From Clytia hemisphaerica (taxonomy: Eukaryota > Cnidaria > Hydrozoa > Leptothecata > Clytiidae): a stretch of 64,000 bases of DNA. This document shows, piece after piece, positions 1-10,183 of this stretch (the first letter of the stretch is position 1; every line of letters starts with the position of its first letter). The notes below the pieces were generated by a model. It saw only the letters and a list, made by a program, of their open reading frames with translations, searched no databases and had not been told where the DNA came from. The position numbers and the translations under genes were made by a program. The stretch is from assembly GCA_902728285.1 (NCBI GenBank), contig CACVBU010000050.1, positions 3,558,919-3,622,918 of the forward strand, in the 5' to 3' direction.

Positions 1-240
1 ATCATTTCGGTTGGTGAATCTGAGGATCTCAATGACACGGCTACGAACATATTGCTTCAGTGATTTGGTTTCATTGCTGATCCAGTAGAGTGTGATTTGA
101 CTGTCAGTCAGCTTTGTTGATGATTTGTGCCATTTTTTGAAGGATCTTCTAACAATTTCACTTGTGTGTGCATTGAGTAGGGCTGCAAGCAGTTCAGCAC
201 GTGGTTGAGAGGTTCCTTCTGGTACTAATTTGGAACGAGA
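1..240 (-). pseudogene. Continuation of BEL/Pao RNase H region in a shifted frame
   Basis: Upstream of the stop at 225 the minus strand stays open in another frame to the window edge. It carries an RNase H-like stretch with the PRAELLAA motif (about 181-205) and a downstream TDSQ-x-LYWI-like motif that holds a typical catalytic Asp. The frame that ends at 225 already holds the first RNase H motif (FADAS). A single small indel near position 240 therefore separates the two halves of RNase H. This is a degraded retroelement, not a separate gene. Confidence 0.75.
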
Positions 241-3200
241 GAAACTAATTGACTTGAGTATGAACCACATCGCCTTTTGAAACGAGCGTAGATAGATACA
301 CATATCAAAGATTTGCTAGCATCAGCGAAGTCAACAGTAGTGAGATCGAGGTTTGTTGCATCTTCTGGGACGATGGTTCTGTTGAATCTGAGTGAGTCGA
401 GCTCTTCCATCATCTCAAAGTTACTGATCCAAAGTGGGTGAAGGTCGTCTGGGATTTGATCATCCCAATCCAGCTTTCTTGTGACGAGTTGGTGTAAGTC
501 AAGCTTCAGTGATGCAGTGATCGGACAGAGTAATCCGAGTAGATCAAAGATTTCACCGGTGCGTGATACACAATGCCTTCGGGTGAGCTTGTCTGGAATC
601 TGATTGAGACGTAATGTTGATTTCTTACCCCTCTTCTTGGCTGAGAAATTCATTGGAGGAATATGGATGGATAGCTGATCTTCCTTAGGCCACCATTTCA
701 TACCAGCCACAAAGACTGAGCTGCCATCATCACTCATTGATGTTGGTGGGTCTTCACCTGAAATGACAACTCCTTTGAGCATGAATCCTCCTCCGTTGCT
801 GATTGTTTCCAATTCCTGTGTACGCTGAATGGCGAGTTTCTTGGACGACTCACCGCTGACACAATCATCCACATACATATCATTGTGGACAATTTCAGCA
901 GCTTCTGGAAACTGGTTGGATGATAATTTTGCGACTTCTCGGAGTGCATATTCCGCTTGGTTGCCGCTTGATCGTACTCCATATATTAAGGTCTTGATTA
1001 CCTTTTGTTTTGGACGTTCGTCAAAAGATAAATTTTCTTGCCATAAGTAGCGTTGATATTGCCAGTGGCTAACATCCAATCGAATCGTGTTATACATTTT
1101 GCGAACATCTGTCGTGAATGCGGAAGCATGGATCCTCCAGCGAAGAGCAATGTCTTGTAATCGGTTCAAACTGTTGATGCCCTTTGCTAAGATGTCATTC
1201 AGTGAATTGCCAGTTGGAGTTGGACTTGATGCGTCAAACACAACTCGACAAGGAGTGCTGACAGAGTTTGGTTTCCATACTGCTCTCCAAGGTATAAAGT
1301 GATGAAGTTGATTTGACAATGATTGTTGGACTGATTCTGGGAGATTTTCGACATAATCTACATACCCAAGGTCTTGCATCTTCTTTTCGGATAGGATGAT
1401 GTCTTGTTTGTCGGTTAAGTTTTCTGCCTTGTTTAGCTTTCGAAGTTGTTGATAGTAAATTTTGAGCGCTTTGTCTTCGTTTGACGATAGCTTGATTGAT
1501 GGCTCATGGATGAACGGCAGTTTGGCGGTAACAACTTTTGATTCTGTATTGATAGTGATGGATTTCTTGATAAGATCTTGCTCCACTTCCTCTTTGATGC
1601 TGATGTCTTCGATATGGCTCTTACATGCCTTGCAATCACGACACGTGACACATCTGTAAGTAATTTCTGATCCAACGTTCTCTGAAGCTTCAAAGTTCTT
1701 CATTGAGTTGATATGGAAGCATGACGTATCAAAGGCGACCAATGATTGGTAACTGAGATTTGATTTGAATGTCGAGGTGTTGAATTGCCCAAAATGTTGT
1801 TTGTGACTTTCAGCAAATGACTGATGTGGTCCCCCAATGATGCCGAGACTACCGTCAGCACCCTTGAAGACGGATTCAAAGATTGATAGACCATTTGCCA
1901 GTCTGAAGATGATGTGTGGGTGAAATTTAAAATACTCCATACCTATCATCATGTCAACATCACCTCCAACTGATTTTGGAAGTCTGGGTAGGTATGATGG
2001 ATTTTCATGGAATGCTTGACGAATTGTTGATTCCGCTTCGCCAAGTTGATACGTAGGGAACGTTTGTGTCAGTTTGTCGAGACAAACTCCTGTCATTGTT
2101 GCGAGCTGACCATTTGCAAGTGGGATGTTGACTGTGTAGACGCCATGGTTTGATGATGTTGTTGCTCCTCCGATACCACTGATCTGAAAGCTTCCATCAC
2201 CAACCTTCGTTGCATGTTGTCCAAGTCTTTCGACAGCATCTTTCGTGATTACAAAATCGCTGCAGCCATTGTCGAAGAAGATGGTAAAGGTTTGATTGTT
2301 GACAGTGATTTGTTGAAGTAGATAAATACCAACCACGCTTGGCTGCTCGGCGCCATTGGCTGTGAAGAATGATAGTTGAATGTCACGTGAGAAGCTTTGT
2401 AGTGAAGGATTCCGGTTAATGAATCTGGATTTGAACTTGTTGAGAAGCTCTTCGTTTTCTTGTGTTGCTTTGTGCTCCTCACATACAAGCACATGGTGTT
2501 TCACGGTATATTGCTGATGAGATGGATGTTTGCATATGAAGTCATGTTGGCATTGACCGTTCTTATGCTTCAAGTCTTGACGTTTTGCCCCTGGTAGGAG
2601 GCATTGGTGACAAAGTCCTTTCTTCCAAAGTGTTGATAACCGTTCAGCTGGAGTTTTGTCTGTGAAATCTTTACAAGCAAAGTATTGGATCACCATGGAA
2701 CCTCCTGGCCCCTTGGTTGGCACGTGTTGGTCTTTACAATTGCCATCACAGAAGTAGCATTTTGATTGAGATGATCCAGTTGATGGTCCAGTTGATGGTC
2801 CAGTTGATGGTCCAGTTGATGGTGGAGGATTTGGTGATGGTGCGTGATATCCTCCACTCCCTCGTGGAAGAGATGGTTTCTTTGGTGGCTTGTCCTCTTG
2901 AAGATTAACCAATGCGCGTTGCTGTTGGACTTTGACCTCCTTTTCAAGGAAGTCGATGAGATGACTCCATTGTTGTTTTTCATTCAGGTCGAGGTCGCAG
3001 ACTGAGGAAAACCATCGTGTGCATCTTGCGTCACCGAGTAGAGCGTAGATGTTGTTCAAGCCATCACCAAAATAGAGGTTGTTTTCTATATCGTGAGTCT
3101 TGGCCAAGCTGACCAAGTCCTTGATGGTGTTGATAAGTTGAGTGATGAACGACATAATCTTTGTTGGATCCTTAGATTTGGAGACAGAGTCGAGGCTTTT

Positions 3201-3689
3201 AAGTTCCTTGAGTTTCTTGGTGAGTAGAACCTTTGTGTTGCCGTACGCGTGAATGAGTCGTTTCCAAATTAAGTTGATGTCTGTCATACCCTTGACCAGC
3301 GACAGTGCAGGTTCGGATAGGTAATTGTTGATAAGAAGATCTGCAAGTAGAAGTTTTGGAGTGTTGCGCAAGTTGATCTTCTCAAAGTCTGATCTGAAGG
3401 TGTAAATGTCTGTGTTGGAATCGTAACCAGAGAATTTTTGCAAGTCGATTCCGAGTTTGGCTTCGTCGAAAGATTTGAATTTCATTACTTCTCTCGATTC
3501 GATTGCTGATTTGATTTTTGAAGCTATTGAAGACTTCTTGGCTTTTACACTCTTGTAAGATACACCAATATTTGCAATTAATTTTGAAAGTTCGATGTTC
3601 ATAACAGGAAATTTAATGAGTCTCTCATACCTGTCAGCAATGGTGGATAACTTTTTGTCGAAGATCGGTAATTCAGTTTTACATTGCAA
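225..3689 (-). CDS. BEL/Pao Gag-Pol polyprotein fragment (Gag, protease, reverse transcriptase, start of RNase H)
   Basis: This 1154-codon frame has no ATG at its left end. Position 3689 is TTG and an in-frame TGA lies just upstream, so it is probably entered by a -1 shift from the preceding Gag frame or was separated by an indel. Residues about 70-260 resemble DUF1759 Gag. Residues about 285-310 hold four near-perfect Gly-Pro-Ser-Thr repeats (12-bp units, 2776-2822). Residues about 311-410 form a Cys/His-rich zinc-knuckle-like cluster. An aspartic protease motif, FFDNGCSDF, lies near residue 468. The reverse transcriptase spans about 800-960, with NSLNDIL and the catalytic YVDD near 935. The Pao A17-like segment with DLLGLLCPI follows, then FADAS of RNase H. 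The stop at 225 is a frameshift product. Confidence 0.88.
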   Translation of the reverse strand: MQCKTELPIFDKKLSTIADRYERLIKFPVMNIELSKLIANIGVSYKSVKAKKSSIASKIKSAIESREVMKFKSFDEAKLGIDLQKFSGYDSNTDIYTFRSDFEKINLRNTPKLLLADLLINNYLSEPALSLVKGMTDINLIWKRLIHAYGNTKVLLTKKLKELKSLDSVSKSKDPTKIMSFITQLINTIKDLVSLAKTHDIENNLYFGDGLNNIYALLGDARCTRWFSSVCDLDLNEKQQWSHLIDFLEKEVKVQQQRALVNLQEDKPPKKPSLPRGSGGYHAPSPNPPPSTGPSTGPSTGPSTGSSQSKCYFCDGNCKDQHVPTKGPGGSMVIQYFACKDFTDKTPAERLSTLWKKGLCHQCLLPGAKRQDLKHKNGQCQHDFICKHPSHQQYTVKHHVLVCEEHKATQENEELLNKFKSRFINRNPSLQSFSRDIQLSFFTANGAEQPSVVGIYLLQQITVNNQTFTIFFDNGCSDFVITKDAVERLGQHATKVGDGSFQISGIGGATTSSNHGVYTVNIPLANGQLATMTGVCLDKLTQTFPTYQLGEAESTIRQAFHENPSYLPRLPKSVGGDVDMMIGMEYFKFHPHIIFRLANGLSIFESVFKGADGSLGIIGGPHQSFAESHKQHFGQFNTSTFKSNLSYQSLVAFDTSCFHINSMKNFEASENVGSEITYRCVTCRDCKACKSHIEDISIKEEVEQDLIKKSITINTESKVVTAKLPFIHEPSIKLSSNEDKALKIYYQQLRKLNKAENLTDKQDIILSEKKMQDLGYVDYVENLPESVQQSLSNQLHHFIPWRAVWKPNSVSTPCRVVFDASSPTPTGNSLNDILAKGINSLNRLQDIALRWRIHASAFTTDVRKMYNTIRLDVSHWQYQRYLWQENLSFDERPKQKVIKTLIYGVRSSGNQAEYALREVAKLSSNQFPEAAEIVHNDMYVDDCVSGESSKKLAIQRTQELETISNGGGFMLKGVVISGEDPPTSMSDDGSSVFVAGMKWWPKEDQLSIHIPPMNFSAKKRGKKSTLRLNQIPDKLTRRHCVSRTGEIFDLLGLLCPITASLKLDLHQLVTRKLDWDDQIPDDLHPLWISNFEMMEELDSLRFNRTIVPEDATNLDLTTVDFADASKSLICVSIYARFKRRCGSYSSQLVSLVPN

Positions 3690-4513
3690 AAGTTCTGAGT
3701 CATCAAATTGGTGATGTCAATATCAAGAGACAATTTTAGTTCACTAATATGATCTACAATATCATTTGCGGAGAACATCATTGCTTCTAGTTCGTTTTTA
3801 AAATTGGTTGATTCAACAACAGTGTTTGAGAGTGTGGCGTTGGCCTCGTCGATGTGACTTTTCGCTGCTACAATGAAGTCTTTGATGAGATCGAATACAT
3901 TTTGGATACTCGGCTGAATTGATTTATACTCGTCGGGAGCTAATTTCGAGAAAGTTTTGACATTTGCACGGAGTCCCTTTCGTAGCTCTTTCAGTTCGGT
4001 AAGGATACTTTCAGTGTCTTTGATTGAAGCATTATGGATTGAGTGTTCATCAATCAAGTCAGTTACCTCATCCAAACAAAGTTCAATATCAGATTGTAGT
4101 ATGTATACTTGATTGAGTTGAAGTTTGATGTCTCTCATGGCAGACGGTGGTGTCTCGGTCAACGGTTTGATCCGTCTAGATGGAGTTGATGGGTCCGCTG
4201 CCGGTGGTTGTTCCTTAGGGAGGTCTTTTGTCTCATCAGGAGTTGCAGACGCTTGAGACGCAGAATCAGGAGATTCATCCTCTTGAGATGCGTTTAAATC
4301 GGTTGTAATAAGTAATTGTTGGTCGGTTTCGACTGAATGAGGTGTAGATAATCTATCTCTGTCTGGAGGTTGCTCCATCTTGATAGTTTGGTCTGATGTA
4401 CTTTGTGACTGAGTGGACATATTATCATCAAGTGGTGGTGGTACCTTTCGACCGTCTGATCCGTAAATCGCAAAGTCGAATCGCTGGATATTGCGTCTTG
4501 GGCGGTCTGTCAT
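3599..4513 (-). CDS. N-terminal Gag-like protein of the BEL/Pao element
   Basis: This is a 304-residue frame beginning at an ATG with MTDRPRRNIQRFDFAIYG. Residues about 25-115 are polar and rich in Pro, Ser, Asp and Gln. Residues about 125-290 look like a helical coiled region, typical of the N-terminal part of BEL/Pao Gag. It overlaps the following Gag-Pol frame by 91 bases, and a -1 change of frame near 3690-3700 would connect the two. I see no canonical slippery heptamer there, so an indel is at least as likely as programmed frameshifting. The last residues after the overlap are probably read-through noise. Confidence 0.7.
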   Translation of the reverse strand: MTDRPRRNIQRFDFAIYGSDGRKVPPPLDDNMSTQSQSTSDQTIKMEQPPDRDRLSTPHSVETDQQLLITTDLNASQEDESPDSASQASATPDETKDLPKEQPPAADPSTPSRRIKPLTETPPSAMRDIKLQLNQVYILQSDIELCLDEVTDLIDEHSIHNASIKDTESILTELKELRKGLRANVKTFSKLAPDEYKSIQPSIQNVFDLIKDFIVAAKSHIDEANATLSNTVVESTNFKNELEAMMFSANDIVDHISELKLSLDIDITNLMTQNFCNVKLNYRSSTKSYPPLLTGMRDSLNFLL

Positions 4514-4616
4514 GGAACGTCAGTGATACATGCGGTGAACAGAAGTCGGTTTGAATATGATATCTGTTTGAATGTGGTCGAATTGAAGTTTGGCAAGATA
4601 ATATGTGAGTTGACAA

Positions 4617-5300
4617 AGCAACGATTTGTAACTTTTACTGATTCTTGAGCGTAGCGTTCAAACTGAAATACAAAATTGAATGACTAATAAATAAACTGAA
4701 AATATGACAATGCGTGAAAATGACTAAGTATGAAAAATTGACTAAGTATTGAGCTCATATTGATTGATTAAGCAAAAAGTAATTGGAAAAATAAGGTTTG
4801 ATTGAATAATTGAAATTGAAAAAGTTTGAGTAACTAAAAACTAAAAAATGAAAAAATCCAAGATGGCCGCCAGGACCATGTGCTGACCTAAACCTAAAGT
4901 GACTTGAGGCAAAGACACACCTGGATGAAAACAAAAGGGATGAGAAGCAAAAGCAAACAAGAAAGCTTACCAGCTGCCATATGGAATCTTGCTGAGAGTG
5001 AGTGAATCAAATATGGCTATACTGATAGCTGAGTGAACATTCAAAAGAATTCTTTGACATGTAAATCAAATTTAATGTTTGAGTAGTGACATCCTGACTT
5101 GACCAATGTCAGATGTCAACTGACTATGCTCAAAAAGTGGGTGGTCAAAAAAGTGAGGCATGACTGTGGTCTGGTGTGAAAAGTCACCAAATGTGCACCA
5201 AAAAGTGATGATGTCATCATGTCAAAATCAAAACAAATATGCTAACCTAAAAATGTAAACAAACTACCAAACCTACGAAATATGAAAATTATAATATAAA
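4617..5300 (-). other. Probable 5' leader/LTR side of the BEL/Pao element; no gene seen
   Basis: This stretch lies upstream of the Gag start on the minus strand, where the 5' LTR and primer-binding site should be. No second LTR is in the window to align with it, so I cannot place LTR borders. It is AT-rich, has no convincing reading frame, and contains several TGACT/TGAGT-type short words. Confidence 0.35.
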
Positions 5301-5659
5301 ATGAAATTTCTGAGAAAATATATTGAATTTATCTTACAAGGTATCAAATTTACTAAAATATGTATATTCACATCGATTTTTGATCTTTTTTTCAATTCCC
5401 AAACTGTTTGGAAAATAAAAATTTCCCACCCAAAAAGTCATGTTTTCCAACCAGCCTTGGAAAATTGTCATTTCTACATGGTTTTTTTTTCACTTGATTT
5501 TTCAAGGGCATTGGTTTATTCTACAAAACCTATGAGTAATTTACGTTTTCCAAATCAGCTAAAGGTAATCGCTCAAATTTCCAACCTTCAATTATAAAAC
5601 CAAAATTTTCAACCCAAAAATATTGAATTTCCAACCTTGGAAATCGAAAATTTTTTCCT

Positions 5660-6016
5660 GTGATGTTTGGTGTAAATAAATTTAGTCCGGTTAATCATCA
5701 CTTTAAAGACTTAGGCGCGCTTAATATCTATCAAATAAACATCTACCAGACAATTGCATTTATGCAAAGCGTTAAAACTAAAACCTGTCCTGACTTATTT
5801 TTTAACCAATTTCCTCAAATAAATCATATATACCAAACAAGATACTCAAAAAATGCTTTTAAAATACAGGGTGCACGATTAGATGTCAAAAGGTTTGCTA
5901 TTAGATATAGGGGTCCTTTTATGTGGAACAATGTTCTTAGTAGTGATCTCAAAGAAACTTGTGGAGAAAAATCAAAACTATGTTTCCAAAAGGCTGTAAA
6001 GAAATATATTTTTTAA
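5660..6016 (+). pseudogene. 3' end of a non-LTR retrotransposon (LINE) reverse transcriptase frame
   Basis: The 118-codon frame ends with a block, roughly residues 45-118, that matches in pattern the extreme C-terminus of CR1/L2/jockey-type LINE proteins. It has a run of Tyr/Thr/Arg residues, then RYRGPFMWNN and a Lys/Phe-rich tail. In active LINEs this part follows the reverse transcriptase. Everything upstream is missing, as expected of a 5'-truncated insertion. AT-rich 3' sequence follows to about 6320. It belongs to a different LINE family from the copy at 40918. Confidence 0.55.
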
Positions 6017-6315
6017 CACAGATGTTGAGAAATATTACTAATGACAATTTATCACATAGGTGTAAATAAATTATATAATCCTTTTTTTCTTCTTTATTCT
6101 TTTATTTCTCTTTTTCTATTATATGAAACATGTAGCAGATGTAAATAAACACTTTCGCAATCAAGGGGATAGGTGAAAAGGTAGCAATGCCTTCTTCTAT
6201 CTCCTGCGAATGTTTTTTAGCGTAAACATTTTTTTATCTCACAAACAATAGCTATAAAACTTTTAACGTGTAATTTTATGATAGCTTAGTGATTAAACGC
6301 AAATAATTAAACGGA

Positions 6316-6590
6316 AAAAAAAAAAAAAAAAATTGCACTCCTCTAAACCAATCAGATTCGAGTAATTTTGCACGGCTGACGATTAGTACTAGTAATCGTA
6401 TGGTTTGGAGTGCAATTAACGATTAATCACGAGTAACAAAGGAGAAAATAGTAATTTGCACGAGTCCGAAGGACGAGTGCAAATTACGGTATTTTCTCCT
6501 TTGTTACGAGTGATTAATCGTTAATTGCACTCCAAACCATACGATTCCGAGGTAATCGTCAGTAAATAATCATTAGTAAATCATAGTTTT
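6316..6590. mobile_element. Foldback (MITE-like) element with a ~150-bp near-perfect palindrome
   Basis: A poly(A) run (about 6316-6332) is followed by a sequence whose two halves, about 6394-6468 and 6474-6546, are reverse complements almost base for base. They carry GGTTTGGAGTGCAATTAACG on one side and its complement on the other. The outer part (6334-6386) recurs at 11230-11284, showing a dispersed repeat family. There is no coding capacity. Confidence 0.8.
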
Positions 6591-6667
6591 TTCAGAAAAA
6601 GGGAAAATTTTTGACATTCGAATTCTTTGTTTTCAATTAAAAGAAGCTATTGTAACGTAAAATTTCT

Positions 6668-7039
6668 TTGTTCTTTTTTATATTGAAGAAAAAAAATGTC
6701 TTTTTTTTTTATTATATAGTAAACAAGGCGCCCAAGGGCGTGAAGGCCCAGCTAAAAAAATCTGTAATAGAGACAAAATACAAGGATACTTGCTACATGA
6801 TTAAGGGCTCTGACCATAGTGAATTTTTCATAATTGTCGTGTTTAAAATGTGTTTTCTGACTGATGTAACCAACAAAACTATGGCATGTTATACATTTTC
6901 TGTTAGACAAACTATTCTTGAATCTGAAAATTCAAAAATTGCATTGAAAAAATTTGATGAAGAAGAAAATGAAGACTTTTGCGAGGAAGAGTATTTCAAC
7001 TTTGAAGAGCTTAGTTTCGGCGAAGAAAAAACATTTTGA
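6668..7039 (+). CDS. Unassigned small open frame with acidic C-terminus
   Basis: This frame has 123 codons. The first 20 residues are translation of an A/T-rich tract and are unlikely to be real. Residues about 21-95 have ordinary composition, and residues 96-123 are rich in Glu, Asp and Phe. A possible splice acceptor (TTATATAG) precedes the better part at 6719, so this could be one exon of a gene or a relic. A 16-bp word (AGGGCTCTGACCATAG, about 6805) recurs inverted near 7500, suggesting that part of the region belongs to a repeat. I recognise no domain. Confidence 0.2.
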   Translation: MFFFILKKKNVFFFYYIVNKAPKGVKAQLKKSVIETKYKDTCYMIKGSDHSEFFIIVVFKMCFLTDVTNKTMACYTFSVRQTILESENSKIALKKFDEEENEDFCEEEYFNFEELSFGEEKTF

Positions 7040-7581
7040 AAACATTTTCGCAGTAGATGGTGTATCTTTTACCAAACAATAAAAATTTTTGCGGAAAATT
7101 TTTGTAAATGCTTCTTTGTCTCGAAATCTTCAAAATAGTGGTTTTTCATCAATTTTTCATCCGGATTTTGCTTAAAAAAACAGTAATAACTTTTGACACA
7201 TCTTTTTAGAAAAATTTTCCGCAAAATTTAAAATAGTTCAATTCTTTGCGGACAGTGTAAAGAAATTTTGAAACAAAAAAGATAATTACCCATTAAAACT
7301 AAGCACTTTTTGTAAAAGAGGGTGATGCAACATATTATTATCATCTTTTTAAAGTTCATAACGTCATTTTTGCAATTAAATTCTAAATTACTCTTAAGGG
7401 ATTCGATTAAAAAGCAATTTATAAAGGCAATTCTTTGTTAAAAGTGTTAAGGTACCTGAAATATAACTTTTATGTTCAAATACCAAAATTAATTTTTGGA
7501 CTATGGTCAGAGCCCTCAATTTGAAAAATAATCCGCAAAATTGATTTTCTATAATTTCCGCTTTTGTTTTATCTTATGACT

Positions 7582-7693
7582 TACAGTAGATTGATTAAAA
7601 CGAATTGATTGATTAATCTTAAAACGAATTTTTCAGTTATTCTAAGTAAATTCTTATCCCCCTTGGAGCTTCGAATAACCGGGAGTCTACTGT
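7582..7693. mobile_element. Short pogo/Tigger-like MITE
   Basis: The ends are inverted copies, ACAGTAGATTGATTAAAACG at the left and a right end whose complement begins ACAGTAGACTCCCGGTTATT. The pattern CAGTAGACTCC...TTCGAA...CCAAGGGG is typical of pogo-type non-autonomous elements. A diverged piece with the same words is at 25390-25425. There is no coding sequence. Confidence 0.55.
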
Positions 7694-7799
7694 TTTTTTT
7701 TTCACATTGTAGGGATCGATGATCAAACAACTGGACGAGCAAGAGTTCCTGAATATGTAAATATCAATAGCAGTTTTTAACATGTAATATATCTAGACA

Positions 7800-7951
7800 T
7801 TGTCACTTTTTAATGGTACTAAAAAAATCTCCCTTCACTATTTCACACCCCCCCCCCCACCTTTTTTTGAAGGGAAAATTGTACCCTTCGTTTGCAAAAT
7901 TGATTGTCACTTTGTAAAGATAGTAAAAAATCTCCCGTCACTATTTCACAA
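7800..7951. repeat. Pair of ~48-bp direct repeats around a C-rich tract
   Basis: Two copies of a segment starting TGTCACTTT and containing TCACTATTTCACA occur at about 7800-7847 and 7905-7951. Between them is a run of C (7848-7858). An open frame of 79 codons crosses the repeats but shows no recognisable protein features. Confidence 0.6.
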
Positions 7952-8313
7952 GTTGTCTGATATGGAGAGTTCTACCATGACCACAGACAAAGAAAGTTTT
8001 GAAGTTTTGCTTGAAATAGAAGAGTTGACTACTAAATGACGATAAATTGAGCGGAGATCATATTGCCTTGTCCCGTTAAAGTTGCCGATTGAACTACGGG
8101 ATGCTTCGATTGATATCATGTTTTGAAAAGGGGAATTTAAAAAAATGATAAATACGTCAGTTTCAAATATAATGTATATTTATTTTAATAGCCTATTGTT
8201 TTTTAAAAAAGCTGAGCAAGTAAGTGGTAACCAATGAAATGTCAAAAAAAAATCATAAATTCCGGGTTAGCCTCGAAAATATGAGTTACCCAAATGAAAC
8301 ACAAGTTAATTGA

Positions 8314-8505
8314 ATCAAGTGAGCGAGTACTATCAAGTTAGCCGAGTAATATCAAGTTAGCTGAGTAGTGTCAAGTTAGCTGAGTAATATCAAGTTAGCC
8401 GAGTAATATCAAGTGAGCCGAGTAATATCAAGTGAGCCGAGTAATATCAAGTGAGCCGAGTAGTATCAATTGAGCCGTGTAAAACCAAATAAACTGAGTA
8501 AAACA
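8314..8505. repeat. 19-bp minisatellite, about nine to ten units
   Basis: The unit ATCAAGTGAGCCGAGTAAT is repeated in tandem with single-base variants (GTTAGC or GTGAGC in the middle), and decays into partial copies towards about 8540. The array has no coding frame and no link to a neighbouring gene. Confidence 0.85.
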
Positions 8506-8952
8506 AAGTATTCCAAGTGTATTCTGGTGAGCCAAGTGAATCGAGGGGAATCCTTTAAATCTGAGTTAACTGTGTAAATCCAAGTTAGCTTTGTATAACC
8601 AAGCCTATCTAATATAAATCCAGATTGACCAGAGTAGCTATACACTGAATGATGAACCCTGAAAAATAAAAACAAAAACGAAATTACGCAAACAGTCGCG
8701 TTCAACTGGAGTATACTACCATGTTCATAAATCGTAAAGCTCAAGTGCAGCGTAAGCTTGTTCCAAGTTCTGGAAGACTTTCATAATTATGTCCACCCGT
8801 TAGGAAGACACTTGCTTTTTGTTGAAAATTGAGGCGTGCAAGCATTTGTAGGTCACAATTTTTTCGCACAACACAAAGAACCCAAGATGAAATCTGATCA
8901 TGATGTTTTACAAATACAAGTGAAAATCTCATTTCCAGGGTAGCTACCTTAA

Positions 8953-9255
8953 AGGGATAACCAGATAAAAAATAAAATTCAGCCCAAAGATTCCTTCCAT
9001 AGTCCTTAGCAAAACCTCCAAATTTTACAGGCTACTTGTTTTTCAAAGTTGAAATATTTAGGTTTTTTAATTTTTAATTTCTGCTGGAAAACAATAGAAT
9101 TTCAACGTGAGGTACGTGTGAGGTACGAAAAACTGAGATTTCTAATTGTCATATTATGAATCTGGAAGGTTATTTCTCAAAAATATTTGGAGGGCTTACT
9201 AAGGACCGTGGAAAGAATCTTTTAGCCAATTTTCATATTTTATCTGGTTATCCCT
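8953..9255. mobile_element. TTAA-flanked MITE (303 bp)
   Basis: Terminal inverted repeats begin AGGGATAACCAGATA at both ends and continue with mismatches for about 60 bp. TTAA lies directly outside each end (8949-8952 and 9256-9259). TTAA duplication is the hallmark of piggyBac-type insertion, but the terminal bases are not the usual CCY, so the superfamily is uncertain. No transposase is present. Confidence 0.7.
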
Positions 9256-9914
9256 TTAAAAGTTTCAAACAAAAAGGACAAAAAAAAATTACGAATCAAA
9301 AAAAGAAATCCTTCTCTAGACTATAACCAACAATGGGCTTCTCTTTACCACGCTTCCCCCAACCTCACAAAGATTTTGTAGTAAATGGTAATACACAACT
9401 TGATTTTCACTTAGGTCATTAGGTTCTTAAGCCTTTTAATGATAAATCCTGAAGAAAATCAAATTCAAACTCACCTTAAGATTGGGTATCAATCAATCAG
9501 TGGGAACCAATCAGTCTGGATATGATGTACGATAACAGTCTTGATGTATATAGATGATGGTCCAAAACTGTTCAAAAAGAAAAACAAATATGATTCTTAT
9601 TAACAAAAAGTACAATCATTAGGCATGGCCTGGAGTAATACCTTTAAGGGAACATTTTTATTTTTTGGCAAGAACTTAATTTGGCAAACAACTAAAGTCA
9701 GCAAAAATTTTTATCTTCGTGAGAACGAATTTTGGTGAATGAATATATTTTAAATTTTGACAAGAACTTATTTTGGCGGATGGCCAGGCAAATCTTCCTT
9801 TTCTATTACCTTTTTTTAATGATTGACGGCAAGAATCAATTTTGGTTAGAACTGAAATTGGTGAATTTCAAGTTTTTGCTACCTCAAGTAAAATTTTTTT
9901 CTCCATTTCGATCA

Positions 9915-10183
9915 GACGATCTCAATCAAACGGAATTGAAATTCGATTGTCGAACGCAATCGAATCTCAATCCAACGACCGAATTCTAGGTAATATTTGA
10001 TTTGATTGAGATTTTTGTTCGAGTCATTGAATCGAATACAATCGAACCCAATCGAACCCAATCAAATCTCAATCGAACATATATTCGATTGAGATTCGAT
10101 TGCGTTCAACAATCAAATTTTAATCGTTCGCTTACGTTCGATCTGGCTCAATCATCGGTTCTGTTCGATTGAGATCGTCTGGT
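9915..10183. mobile_element. Foldback repeat rich in AATCGAAT words
   Basis: CAGACGATCTCAATC near 9915 is mirrored by GATTGAGATCGTCTGG near 10166. Inner segments around 9940-9975 and 10087-10125 are also reverse complements. The middle is a dense array of AATCGAA words. This is a non-coding inverted-repeat element. Confidence 0.6.

Larger units (their letters stand above)
1..4616 (-). mobile_element. BEL/Pao-type LTR retrotransposon, truncated by the window edge
   Basis: The element is read right to left. It runs from a Gag-like frame (start at 4513) through a Gag/protease/reverse transcriptase frame to the start of RNase H, then leaves the window at base 1, so integrase and the 3' LTR are not visible. 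The domain order (DUF1759-like Gag, Cys/His cluster, DUF1758-like aspartic protease, reverse transcriptase with YVDD, Pao-type A17 region, RNase H) is that of the BEL/Pao group. Two frame breaks, near 3690 and near 240, suggest an inactive copy, although the first could be a programmed shift. Target duplications and an LTR pair cannot be seen. Confidence 0.9.

Noticed and set aside
3690..3720. Programmed -1 frameshift signal in the BEL/Pao Gag overlap
   Set aside because: No canonical X-XXY-YYZ heptamer lies in the overlap near the required place. An indel explains it equally well, so I left it as a possibility only.
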